Source of the DNA: Rhodopseudomonas rhenobacensis | GTDB taxonomy: Bacteria; Pseudomonadota; Alphaproteobacteria; Rhizobiales; Xanthobacteraceae | Reading direction: 5' to 3' | Assembly: GCF_014203125.1 (NCBI RefSeq) | Contig: NZ_JACHIH010000033.1 | Coordinates: 1-63,349, forward strand | Length of the DNA stretch: 63,349 nucleotides | Shown here: positions 46,469 through 54,522 of the stretch, in pieces | How the letters are laid out: every line of letters begins with the position of its first letter | Position numbering within the stretch: the stretch's first letter is position 1 | Made by a program: the position numbers and the translations under genes | The notes under the pieces: model-generated | Told to the model about the DNA's origin: nothing | Seen by the model: the letters and a program-made list of their open reading frames with translations, nothing else | Database searches by the model: none

Positions 46469-47628
46469 CAGGCCTCCGAGGCGAGCGTGGTGGCGCGCGC
46501 GGCGATTTGCGCCGGCGTGATCGGCTCGCCGCTATACTGGTGCAGGCCCTCGACGCGATGGCGGCCGAGCAGCCGCTCCACCTCGAGCCGCAGCTGACCG
46601 ATGTTGAGCTCCGGCACCAGCACGGCGCGGGCGCCCTTGCAGGCCTGCTGCAACGCCGCTTCCGGGAACGGCCACAGCGTGATCGGGCGGAACAGCCCGA
46701 CATGCACGCCCTTGGCGCGGCAGATCTCGACCGCGCGCTTGGCGGCCCGCGCGCTGATGCCGATCGCGACGATCACCACGTCGGCGTCCTCGCAGCGGAT
46801 CGCTTCCCAGGACTCGATCAGTTCGCGATGCAAATCGAGCTTGGAGTACAGCCGCGACATCGCGCGCTCGACCGCTTCCGGGTTCTGGGTCGGAAAGCCG
46901 TTCTCGCCATGGGTCAGCCCGGTGGTGTGGGTGCGATAGCCGTCGCCGGGGCGCGGCATCGCCGGGATGCCGTCGATGCCGGCGGCATAGGGCTTGTAGT
47001 CGGCGCGCGGCCCGCTCGCCCATTTGCGCTCGGCGCGGACACCGGACGGCGGCGCGAGCGCGACGGTCTCGGACGACTGCGCGATCACCTGGTCGTACAG
47101 CACGATCACCGGGGTGCGGCAGATCTCGGCGAGGTCGAAGGCGCGGATGGTCTCCTCGTAAATCTCTCGCACCGATGACGGCGCCAGCACGATCATCGGA
47201 TAGTCGCCGTGGCTGCCGAACCTGGTCTGCATGATGTCGGCCTGCGACGGCCTTGTCGGCATGCCGGTGGACGGGCCACCGCGCATCACGTTGACGATGA
47301 CGCAGGGGATTTCCGCGCCGGCGGCGTAGCCGATGTTTTCCTGCTTCAGCGAGAAGCCGGGACCCGAGGTCGCGGTCATCGCCTTGACGCCGCCCATCGA
47401 GGCGCCGATCACCGCGGCCATCGCCGAGATCTCGTCTTCCATCTGGATGAACACGCCGCCGGCCTGCGGCAAGCTCGTGACCAGCTTTTCGGCGATTTCC
47501 GACGACGGCGTGATCGGATAGCCGGCGAAGAACTTGCAGCCGGCGGCCACCGCGCCCTGCGCGCAGGCGCTGTTGCCGGACAACAGCTTCGCGGTCGATT
47601 TGCTCAGCGATTTGTCGTGCACGTTCAT
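46468..47628 (-). CDS. 2-oxoacid:acceptor oxidoreductase, alpha subunit
   Basis: 386 residues. The opening NSACAQGAVAAGCKFFAGYPITPSSEIAEKL is the TPP-pyrimidine domain signature of KorA/VorB-type alpha chains. TATSGPGFSLKQENIGYAAGAEIPCVIVNVMRGGPSTG and GDYPMIVLAPSS follow, then the C-terminal domain II (VVIVAIGISARAAKRAVEICRAKG). It pairs with the beta subunit to make the active site. It overlaps iorB at its 5' end by 4 bp. The set resembles 2-oxoglutarate/2-oxoisovalerate types; phenylglyoxylate or phenylpyruvate is an inferred alternative. Confidence 0.88.
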   Translation of the reverse strand: MNVHDKSLSKSTAKLLSGNSACAQGAVAAGCKFFAGYPITPSSEIAEKLVTSLPQAGGVFIQMEDEISAMAAVIGASMGGVKAMTATSGPGFSLKQENIGYAAGAEIPCVIVNVMRGGPSTGMPTRPSQADIMQTRFGSHGDYPMIVLAPSSVREIYEETIRAFDLAEICRTPVIVLYDQVIAQSSETVALAPPSGVRAERKWASGPRADYKPYAAGIDGIPAMPRPGDGYRTHTTGLTHGENGFPTQNPEAVERAMSRLYSKLDLHRELIESWEAIRCEDADVVIVAIGISARAAKRAVEICRAKGVHVGLFRPITLWPFPEAALQQACKGARAVLVPELNIGQLRLEVERLLGRHRVEGLHQYSGEPITPAQIAARATTLASEA

Positions 47629-48548
47629 CGCGCGGTCCCTTCAGCGCCGGCCTGCGGATCGAGATGAACCCGGATCGCGAAATCCGGGCACAGCCATTCG
47701 CAGAGCCGGCAGCCGGTGCATTTCTCCGGCGCGGCCAATTCGGCGACCCGCTCGGCGTTCAATTTCAGGCAACGCTCCGGGCACAGCTTGACGCAGATGT
47801 CGCAGCTCTTGCACCAGTCGGCGTTGATCTCCAGCCGCGGCGCATAGGATGCGGCGACCGGGGCATGCACCAAGGGCACATCGGCCGCGGGCGCACGCGC
47901 CTCGGCGACCCAGGTGCGGCCGAGCCGGAACGCTTCCAGATTCACCGCGACGGTCTTCTTCGGCACGAAGTCGGCGACCGTGGTCTCCCAATCCGCGACC
48001 GGGAAATCCAGCGCATTCGACAAGGCGCCGAGCAGCACCACGTTGGCGGCGCGTTCGTTGCCGAGCTCTTCCGCCATGGTGGTGGCGTCGATCGCATAGC
48101 CTTCAGCGACGTAGCTCGCGACCTCGTCGGCGGTCTCGCGCGAATAGCGCATCGGCGCGCCGGGCGTGCGGTTGAGGCAGGCGAACGGCGGCACGATCCG
48201 TTTGGTGTCGCAGATGAAGATGCCGGTGTCGGGCTTCAGGAACGGCAACCAGCGCAGCCCCTCGGCCCATTCCAGCGCCACCAGCACGTCGGCCTCGCCC
48301 TTGGCGATGGTCGGCGACCACACCCGCTTGCCGAAGCGGACGTGACTGAACACCGAGCCGCCGCGCTTGGCCATGCCGTGCACTTCGCTCTGCTTGACCT
48401 CGAAGCCGCGCCATTGCGCCAGCGCCGCCAGCACCTTGGAGACCATGATGACGCCCTGGCCGCCGACCCCGACGATCAGCACGTTGAACGGCGGCTTGGC
48501 GGCGGACGGCGCCACCGCGGGCGCTGCGTCGATGCTGGTCTCGCTCAT
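47625..48548 (-). CDS. iorB: Indolepyruvate oxidoreductase beta (IorB) fused to 2[4Fe-4S] ferredoxin
   Basis: 307 residues. Residues ~22-215 are IorB: VLIVGVGGQGVIMVSKVLAAL, SEVHGMAKRGGSVFSHVRFG and LGNERAANVVLLGAL. Residues ~245-307 add a bacterial ferredoxin with two cluster motifs, CKSCDICVKLCPERC and CTGCRLCEWLCPDF. Normal IorB proteins end near 200 residues, so this is a fusion. With IorA it oxidises aryl pyruvates to aryl-acetyl-CoA. It overlaps iorA by 4 bp upstream and the alpha gene by 4 bp downstream. The ferredoxin may serve the neighbouring oxidoreductase as well. Confidence 0.9.
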   Translation of the reverse strand: MSETSIDAAPAVAPSAAKPPFNVLIVGVGGQGVIMVSKVLAALAQWRGFEVKQSEVHGMAKRGGSVFSHVRFGKRVWSPTIAKGEADVLVALEWAEGLRWLPFLKPDTGIFICDTKRIVPPFACLNRTPGAPMRYSRETADEVASYVAEGYAIDATTMAEELGNERAANVVLLGALSNALDFPVADWETTVADFVPKKTVAVNLEAFRLGRTWVAEARAPAADVPLVHAPVAASYAPRLEINADWCKSCDICVKLCPERCLKLNAERVAELAAPEKCTGCRLCEWLCPDFAIRVHLDPQAGAEGTAR

Positions 48549-50365
48549 GGCGTCACCGGAGCGGCGATCTTGATACAGTCGATGGTGCAGACCTGGGCGC
48601 ACAGCGTGCAGCCGATGCATAGCGCCGGATCGATCTTGACCCGATGCCGGCCCTCGAACCACTGATCGCTCCAGGTCAGCGCCGGGCAGCCGAGATTCAT
48701 GCAGGACTGGCAGGCGGTGCACTGCCCGGTGACGATCTCCAGCGGCGGGCCTTTGATCTTTACCGGATCGAGCACGCAGGGCCGGTTGGAGATCAGCACC
48801 GCGACGCCGCGATAGGCGATCGCCTCGCGCAGCGCCTGCTGAGTCGCGGCGAGATCGTAGGAGTCGACCGTGCGAACCCATTTGACGCCGATGGCGCGGA
48901 TCAGCGCCGCGTAGTCGATCTGCGGCGCCGGCTCGCCGCGCAGCGTCTTGCCGGTGCCGGGATGCTCCTGGCCGCCGGTCATCGCGGTGATGTGGTTGTC
49001 CAGCAGCATCACGGCGATGTTGGCCTGATTGTAGACCGCGTCGATCAGCGCCGGCAGGCCGGCATGCAGGAAAGTGGAGTCGCCGATGGTGGCGACGATC
49101 GGTTTGGTCTCGCCGGCCTTCGACATGCCGATGGCATTGCCGATCGAGGAGCCCATCGCCACGCAGGTGTCGAGGCCGCGCAGCGGATCGAGGCAACCCA
49201 GCGTGTAGCAGCCGATGTCGCCGGCGACGCGGGCGCCGGCGGCGCGCACCGCCAGGAAGCTCGACGTATGCGGACAGCCGGCGCACAGCACCGGCGGCCG
49301 GATCACCAGTTCCGGGGTCCAGCCGTTGGAGACCGGCTGCGGCGGCAGGAGGCCGGCCTTGACGAAACCGGCGCGCACCACTTCGGGGGAGAACTCGCCG
49401 GCGCGCGGGAACAGCGACTTGCCGGACACCGCAAAGCCGAGCGCGGCGATCTCCTTCTCGATCACCGGCTCGAGTTCTTCGACGACGAAGATCCGGTCGA
49501 CCGTTTCGCAGAAATCGCGCAAAAGCTTCTCGGACAACGGCCAGGACGCGCCGAGCTTCAGCACGCTGGCCTCGGGCAGCACTTCGCGGACATACGGATA
49601 GCAGGTGCCGGCGGTGACGATGCCGAAACTGGTGTCGGCGATCTCGCAACTATTCAGCGGCGAAGTGGCAAAGTACTCCTTCAGCCGCTCTTCGCGTTCC
49701 AGCACGACGAGGTGACGCGCCCGCGCATGCGCCGGGATCATCACGTTCTTCGACGGCTTCTCGACGAAGCCGCGCGGCGGCGGCACGACCCGCTCGCCGA
49801 CCGCGACCGGGCTGCGGGTATGCGACAGCCGGGTGGTGCCGCGCACGATCACCGGGGTGTCGAACTGTTCGGAAATCTCGAACGCCAGCTTGGTGTAGTC
49901 GAGCGCCTCCTGGGCGTCGGACGGCTCCAGCACCGGCACCGACGCCAGCATCGCGTAGAGCCGGCTGTCCTGCTCGTTCTGCGAAGAGTGAATGCCGGGA
50001 TCGTCGCACACCGTCAGCACCAGGCCGCCGTTGACGCCGATATAGGTCGCCGTCATGAAGGCGTCGGCGGCGACGTTGAGGCCGACATGCTTCATCGAGG
50101 CGAGCGCACGGGCTCCGGTGAACGAGGCGCCGATCGCGACGTCGAGCGCGACCTTTTCATTGGTCGACCATTGCGCGTGAAGGTCTTCGACCGGATAGGT
50201 CGCGAGATTTTCCAGGATCTCGGTACTCGGCGTACCGGGATAAGCAGCGGCGACCCTGACGCCGGCCTCCCAGGCGCCGCGCGCGATCGCCTCGTTGCCG
50301 GTCAGCGGGCGAAACTCTTTGGCATCGCGCGGCAATGGCTCGGTGGATGGCCGGGGTGTGTGCAT
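48545..50365 (-). CDS. iorA: Indolepyruvate:ferredoxin oxidoreductase alpha subunit
   Basis: 606 residues. The N-terminal TPP-pyrimidine domain carries GNEAIARGAWEAGVRVAAAYPGTPSTE and WSTNEKVALDVAIGAS. A C-terminal TPP domain has CAGCPHTSSF and ATIGDSTFLHAGLPALIDAVYN, with LLDNHITAMTGGQEHPG. Two ferredoxin-like clusters close it: CTACQSCMNLGCP and CIGCTLCAQVCTIDC. It decarboxylates indolepyruvate, phenylpyruvate or hydroxyphenylpyruvate to the aryl-acetyl-CoA. First gene of the six-gene minus-strand operon, with a FixK-type box 80-93 bp before its ATG. Confidence 0.94.
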   Translation of the reverse strand: MHTPRPSTEPLPRDAKEFRPLTGNEAIARGAWEAGVRVAAAYPGTPSTEILENLATYPVEDLHAQWSTNEKVALDVAIGASFTGARALASMKHVGLNVAADAFMTATYIGVNGGLVLTVCDDPGIHSSQNEQDSRLYAMLASVPVLEPSDAQEALDYTKLAFEISEQFDTPVIVRGTTRLSHTRSPVAVGERVVPPPRGFVEKPSKNVMIPAHARARHLVVLEREERLKEYFATSPLNSCEIADTSFGIVTAGTCYPYVREVLPEASVLKLGASWPLSEKLLRDFCETVDRIFVVEELEPVIEKEIAALGFAVSGKSLFPRAGEFSPEVVRAGFVKAGLLPPQPVSNGWTPELVIRPPVLCAGCPHTSSFLAVRAAGARVAGDIGCYTLGCLDPLRGLDTCVAMGSSIGNAIGMSKAGETKPIVATIGDSTFLHAGLPALIDAVYNQANIAVMLLDNHITAMTGGQEHPGTGKTLRGEPAPQIDYAALIRAIGVKWVRTVDSYDLAATQQALREAIAYRGVAVLISNRPCVLDPVKIKGPPLEIVTGQCTACQSCMNLGCPALTWSDQWFEGRHRVKIDPALCIGCTLCAQVCTIDCIKIAAPVTP

Positions 50366-50444
50366 TGCGTAGCCTCCTTCAGCATACGCCGCCGCGGCGA
50401 TCAGCCCAAGGAAAACACCATTCCAAATCTACCACTCAACGTAA

Positions 50445-50458
50445 TTGAGCTATGTCAA
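50445..50458 (-). promoter_or_regulatory. FixK/FNR-type box before the iorA operon
   Basis: TTGA-GCTATG-TCAA, 80-93 bp upstream of the iorA ATG. An AATGGT -10-like hexamer starts at 50422 on the minus strand, 29.5 bp from the box centre, as in class II sites. It lies in the 257-bp divergent gap to paaX, which otherwise shows the self-complementary ATTGATCAAT (50483-50492). Confidence 0.65.
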
Positions 50459-50622
50459 CGGCAGCTCACTCGTTAGTCAAACATTGATCAATCATGTAGC
50501 AGCGGCCGCACGCCACGCTATGATGCTAACTAGTATCACGCGCAACCGCACTCCTAGCGGCGTTCGCACATGCGAAGCTTTCGCGATTGGCGTGCGGCGC
50601 AAAATCCGCTACGGCTATCGCC

Positions 50623-51486
50623 ATGGCCCACCCGCTCTCCCGCATCATCAATCGCTTCAAGCGAGAACCCTCCCGCACCGGCTCGCTCATCATCACGTTT
50701 TACGGCGACGCCATCCTGCCGCGCGGCGGATCGCTGTGGCTCGGCACGTTGCTGCAGTTTCTCGCATTGCTCGACACCGACGGCGGCGTGGTGCGCACCG
50801 CGGTGTCGCGGCTTGCCGCCGACGGCTGGCTCGCGCGCGACAAGGTCGGCCGCAAGAGTTTCTACAAGCTCGCAGCCAGCGGCCGCGAGCGGTTCGATCT
50901 CGCGGTGCAGCACGTTTACAATCCGCAGCCGGCGCCCTCGCAAGGCCGCTTCGAACTGCTGCTGATCGGCAACGGCGCCGACCGCGATGCCGCGCGGGCG
51001 GCCTTGAGCGAAGCCGGCTTCGGCAGCCCGCTGCCCGGCGTATGGGTGGCGCCGGCCGGCACCGCCGTGCCCGCGCTGGCTTCGGGCGCGATCCGGCTCG
51101 AGGCGTCAGCCGCCGCCGAGATGGGCGGACGGCTGATCGGCGCGAGTTGGCCGCTCGCCGAGATCGCCGCCTCGTATCGCGATTTCCTCAAGATTTTCGC
51201 GCCGCTGCAGGACTGGGTCGAGGGCGCCGAAACGCTGGCGCCGGCGGATGCGATGCTGGCGCGGATCCTGCTGATCCACCACTACCGCCGCGTCCTGCTG
51301 CGCGATCCGTTGCTCCCGGAAGCGCTGCTGCCGGCGGATTGGCCGGCGCCGCAGGCCCGGGCGTTCTGCGGGAAAATCTATCGCGCGCTGCTGCCGGCCT
51401 CCGAGCAATGGCTTGATACATATGGCGAAAGCGCCTCCGGCGCGTTGCCGCCGCCGGGCCGCGAACTGGCGCAGCGGTTCCGCTAA
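50623..51486 (+). CDS. paaX: Phenylacetate regulator PaaX (GntR-like repressor)
   Basis: 287 residues. The N-terminal winged helix is RTGSLIITFYGDAILPRGGSLWLGTLLQ, then VVRTAVSRLAADGWLARDKVGRKSFYKL. The C-terminal domain is the PaaX ligand/dimerisation region ending with PLLPEALLPADWPAPQARAF. PaaX represses paa genes until phenylacetyl-CoA binds. ATG 50623 gives the normal family length, and the frame to the left is not family-like. It stands just before paaA, 88 bp away, so it is well placed to control that promoter. Confidence 0.93.
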   Translation: MAHPLSRIINRFKREPSRTGSLIITFYGDAILPRGGSLWLGTLLQFLALLDTDGGVVRTAVSRLAADGWLARDKVGRKSFYKLAASGRERFDLAVQHVYNPQPAPSQGRFELLLIGNGADRDAARAALSEAGFGSPLPGVWVAPAGTAVPALASGAIRLEASAAAEMGGRLIGASWPLAEIAASYRDFLKIFAPLQDWVEGAETLAPADAMLARILLIHHYRRVLLRDPLLPEALLPADWPAPQARAFCGKIYRALLPASEQWLDTYGESASGALPPPGRELAQRFR

Positions 51487-51514
51487 TGGTCCTGCATTAT
51501 GTTACAGGAATGAC

Positions 51515-51542
51515 TTGCATAAGCAATTTTCTGTTATATATT
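51515..51542 (+). promoter_or_regulatory. Promoter of paaABC
   Basis: TTGCAT (51515-51520), 16 bp, TATATT (51537-51542). The -35 is part of TTGC-ATAA-GCAA, and flanking TGTTAC (51500) and GTAACA (51547) are inverted around the promoter. Any of these inverted repeats may be the PaaX operator. The paaA ATG follows 33 bp after the -10. Confidence 0.6.
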
Positions 51543-51574
51543 GCAGGTAACAAGACCCTAGGGAGACGAGCGCC

Positions 51575-52576
51575 ATGTACACTCAGGCCCTCAATGCGCC
51601 GCAGAGCGACGAGCGTCACCTGGAAGACGCCGACAAGTCGGCGCGGTTCGAAGCGCGCGTCGCCAACGAGCAGCGCATCGAGCCGAACGACTGGATGCCG
51701 GCGGCCTATCGCAAGACGCTGACCCGGCAGATCTCGCAGCACGCGCATTCCGAAATCGTCGGCATGCTGCCGGAAGGCAACTGGATCACCCGCGCCCCGA
51801 CGCTGCGCCGCAAGGCCGCCCTGCTCGCCAAGGTGCAGGACGAATGCGGCCACGGGCTTTATCTCTACGCCGCCGCCGAGACGCTCGGCAGCTCGCGCGA
51901 GGAGCTGGTCGACCAGCTCTTGGGCGGCAAGGCGAAATACTCCTCGATCTTCAACTATCCGACGCTGACCTGGGCCGACATCGGCGCGATCGGCTGGCTG
52001 GTCGACGGTGCGGCGATCATGAACCAGATCCCGCTGTGCCGCTGCTCCTACGGCCCCTATGCGCGGGCGATGATCCGGGTGTGCAAGGAGGAATCTTTTC
52101 ACCAGCGCCAGGGCTACGAGATCATGGTGACGCTGTCGCGCGGCACCGACGAACAAAAGGCGATGGCGCAGGACGCGCTGAACCGCTGGTGGTGGCCGTG
52201 CCTGATGATGTTCGGCCCGCCCGATCAGCAGAGCCAGCACGGCAATCAATCCACCCGCTGGAAGATCAAGCGCTTCAGTAACGACGAGCTGCGGCAGAAA
52301 TTCGTCGATGCCACGGTGCCGCAGGCGCGCTATCTCGGGCTGACGATGCCCGACCCCGAACTGCGCTTCAACGACGCGACGCAGCATTGGGACTTTGGGG
52401 CGATCGACTGGCAGGAATTCGCCGACGTGCTGGCCGGCTTTGGGCCGTGCAACCGCGACCGCATGGCGGCGCGGCGCAAGGCCCATGACGACGGCGCCTG
52501 GGTGCGCGAGGCGGCGCAGGCCTATGCCGACAAAGAACGCGCGCGCCGCGCGGCCGACAACGCGGTTGCGGCCTAG
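51575..52576 (+). CDS. paaA: Phenylacetyl-CoA 1,2-epoxidase subunit A (catalytic)
   Basis: 333 residues. A ferritin-like diiron subunit with two E/D-x-x-H motifs: [11 protein letters not shown] (about 91) and [13 protein letters not shown] (about 174). Together with PaaC it holds the site that inserts one oxygen atom into phenylacetyl-CoA to make the 1,2-epoxide. GGGAGA lies upstream as the ribosome site. It heads paaA-paaB-paaC-paaD and paaE downstream. Length is normal. Confidence 0.97.
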   Translation: MYTQALNAPQSDERHLEDADKSARFEARVANEQRIEPNDWMPAAYRKTLTRQISQHAHSEIVGMLPEGNWITRAPTLRRKAALLAKVQDECGHGLYLYAAAETLGSSREELVDQLLGGKAKYSSIFNYPTLTWADIGAIGWLVDGAAIMNQIPLCRCSYGPYARAMIRVCKEESFHQRQGYEIMVTLSRGTDEQKAMAQDALNRWWWPCLMMFGPPDQQSQHGNQSTRWKIKRFSNDELRQKFVDATVPQARYLGLTMPDPELRFNDATQHWDFGAIDWQEFADVLAGFGPCNRDRMAARRKAHDDGAWVREAAQAYADKERARRAADNAVAA

Positions 52577-52595
52577 ACATCAGCAGGAGCCACGC

Positions 52596-52883
52596 ATGAG
52601 CGAACCGAACAGTCAGCTCTGGGAAGTGTTCATCCGCAGCCGCAACGGCCTCGCGCATAAGCACGCCGGGTCGTTGCATGCCGCTGATAGCACGCTGGCG
52701 CTGCAGGCGGCGCGCGACGTCTACACCCGGCGCGGCGAAGGGCTGTCGATCTGGGTGGTGCCGTCGAACGCCATCACCGCCTCGGACCCCGCCGAAGCCG
52801 GCATGATGTTCGAACCGGCGCAGTCCAAGATCTACCGCCACCCGACGTTCTACGACGTGCCGGACGAAGTCGGGCATATGTAG
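52596..52883 (+). CDS. paaB: Phenylacetyl-CoA epoxidase subunit B
   Basis: 95 residues, 19 bp after paaA. Signature LWEVFIRSRNGLAHKHAGSLHA, AARDVYTRRGEGLSIWVVPS and the end FYDVPDEVGHM match PaaB. PaaB is a small bridging subunit that links PaaA-PaaC heterodimers into the full epoxidase and lets PaaE dock. SD CAGGAG is directly upstream. It is followed by a dispersed repeat rather than directly by paaC. Confidence 0.97.
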   Translation: MSEPNSQLWEVFIRSRNGLAHKHAGSLHAADSTLALQAARDVYTRRGEGLSIWVVPSNAITASDPAEAGMMFEPAQSKIYRHPTFYDVPDEVGHM

Positions 52884-52892
52884 GCGCCTCCT

Positions 52893-53002
52893 CGTCATTG
52901 CGAGCCGCCGGCTGGCGCGAAGCGCCATCCGGTGAGCGAAGCAATCCAGGGGCTGCACATGGAGCCCTGGATTGCTTCGTCGCTTCGCTCCTCGCAAAGA
53001 CG
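52893..53002. repeat. Dispersed repeat, CAATCCAGGG family (copy 3) inside paa
   Basis: Third copy of the element at 6783 and 15643: CATTGCGAGCCG, then CAATCCAGGG paired with CCCTGGATTG, then CTCGCAAAGACG. It lies between paaB and paaC in an otherwise compact operon. Confidence 0.85.
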
Positions 53003-53049
53003 CAGCTATCGCATCGCGACCGTCGCCGCGCAGAAGGACGTTGAACGAC

Positions 53050-53826
53050 ATGGCCACCGCATCGATCGCAATCGTCGAAACCCCGCTGGTCAACTACGCG
53101 CTGCGGCGCGGCGATGACGCGCTGATCCTCGGCCATCGGCTGTCCGAATGGTGCGGCCACGCGCCGATGCTGGAGGAGGACATGGCGCTGGCCAATATGG
53201 GGCTCGACCTGATCGGCCAGGCGCGCGAACTCTACAGCTACGCCGCGCAGGCCGAAGGCGCGGCCAACACCGAGGACACGCTCGCCTATCTGCGCGACGT
53301 CCGGCAATATCGCAACCTGTTGCTGGTCGAGCAGCCGAACGGCGATTTCGCCCGCACCATGCTGCGGCAGTTGTTCTACTCGGCGTTCGCCGATCCGTAT
53401 TGGCGGGCGATGATGGGCTCGAGCGATCCGACGCTGGCGGCGATCGCGGCGAAGTCGGAGAAAGAGAGCGCCTACCACCTGCGCCACGCCTCCGAATGGG
53501 TGATCCGGCTCGGCGACGGCACCGAGGAAAGCCATCGCCGCGCGCAGACCGCGATCGACGAATTGTGGGCGTTCACCGGCGAATTGTTTCATGTCGACGA
53601 CGGCGACGCCGCGCTGATCAAAGACGGCATCGCGATCGATCCGGAGCGCCTGCGCGGCGTCTGGAGCGAGACCATTGCGACCGTGCTCAGCCGCGCGACG
53701 CTGCAGCGGCCGAATTCGGATTGGATGCAGCAGGGCGGCCGCGCCGGCCATCACAGCGAACATCTCGGCCATCTGCTCAGCGAATTGCAGTCGTTGCAGC
53801 GCAGCTTTCCGGGCGCGACATGGTGA
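53050..53826 (+). CDS. paaC: Phenylacetyl-CoA epoxidase subunit C (structural)
   Basis: 258 residues of the ferritin fold. ALILGHRLSEWCGHAPMLEEDMALANMGLDLIGQARELY and SEKESAYHLRHASEWVIRLGDGTEES are hallmark PaaC segments. It lacks a full diiron site and stabilises PaaA. ATG 53050 follows the repeat with weak SD. It overlaps paaD by 7 bp. Membership of the PaaABCE complex is known for the family. Confidence 0.95.
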   Translation: MATASIAIVETPLVNYALRRGDDALILGHRLSEWCGHAPMLEEDMALANMGLDLIGQARELYSYAAQAEGAANTEDTLAYLRDVRQYRNLLLVEQPNGDFARTMLRQLFYSAFADPYWRAMMGSSDPTLAAIAAKSEKESAYHLRHASEWVIRLGDGTEESHRRAQTAIDELWAFTGELFHVDDGDAALIKDGIAIDPERLRGVWSETIATVLSRATLQRPNSDWMQQGGRAGHHSEHLGHLLSELQSLQRSFPGATW

Positions 53827-54323
53827 GCGCGGCCGTCGATCTCGACGCGTTGCGGCAACGGGCCTGGGCCGCTGCGGCGACGGTGGTCGATCCGGAGATT
53901 CCCGTCTTGACCATCGCAGACCTCGGCGTGCTGCGTGACGTCACGGTGAAAGACAGCCATGTCGAAGTCGCGATCACGCCGACCTATTCGGGCTGTCCGG
54001 CGATGAACATGATCGCGCTGGAGATCGAGCTGGCGCTGGCCCGCGAGGGCATCGCCGGCGCTAAAATCACCACCGTGCTGTCGCCGGCCTGGACCACCGA
54101 CTGGATGAGCGACGACGGCCGCCGCAAGCTTAAGGACTACGGCATCGCTCCGCCGGTCTCGGGCGGCGGTCGCCGCGCGCTGTTCGGCGAGCAGCAGGTC
54201 GCCTGCCCGCAATGCGGCTCGATCGCGACGACCGTGCTGTCGGAATTCGGCTCGACCTCGTGCAAAGCGCTGTGGCGCTGCCTGGATTGCCGCGAGCCGT
54301 TCGATTACTTCAAGTGTCATTAG
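53820..54323 (+). CDS. paaD: Iron-sulfur assembly-like protein PaaD
   Basis: 167 residues. A SufT/MIP18-like (DUF59) domain covers 10-110: DPEIPVLTIADLGVLRDVTV, then TPTYSGCPAMNMIALEIE. A C-terminal zinc-ribbon-like part has CPQCGS, TSCKALWRCLDC and FKCH. PaaD helps mature the iron-sulfur/diiron epoxidase components. It overlaps paaC by 7 bp, so it is translationally coupled. After its stop a long repeat separates it from paaE. Confidence 0.93.
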   Translation: MVSAAVDLDALRQRAWAAAATVVDPEIPVLTIADLGVLRDVTVKDSHVEVAITPTYSGCPAMNMIALEIELALAREGIAGAKITTVLSPAWTTDWMSDDGRRKLKDYGIAPPVSGGGRRALFGEQQVACPQCGSIATTVLSEFGSTSCKALWRCLDCREPFDYFKCH

Positions 54324-54362
54324 GCAGTGAGATGGAAATACGTCTCGCAACCCGTGCAGCTT

Positions 54363-54468
54363 CACCTCTCCCTTTGGGAGAGGTCGGCGCGAAGCGCCGG
54401 GTGAGGGGTTACAGTCCATCGATAGGCCGTACCCCCTCACCCCACCCCTCTCCCCATGGGAGAGGGAG
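54363..54468. repeat. Dispersed repeat, CTCTCCC family, long form (copy 4) inside paa
   Basis: CCTCTCCCTTTGGGAGAGG, CCGGGTGAGGGGTTACAG, ATCGATAGGCCGTACCCCCTCACC, then CCCTCTCCCCATGGGAGAGGG. It is the reverse complement of the element at 25531-25640 with few changes. It splits paaD from paaE. Confidence 0.85.
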
Positions 54469-54522
54469 CAGGCTGCCGACGCGGCAACGCCACACTCCCA
54501 GTCCATCAAAGAGGGCGGAATC

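Noticed and set aside
50483-50492. ATTGATCAAT as a second FixK-type box
   Set aside because: The half-sites are too close (no N6 spacer), so it does not fit the family pattern; it may be an operator for something else.
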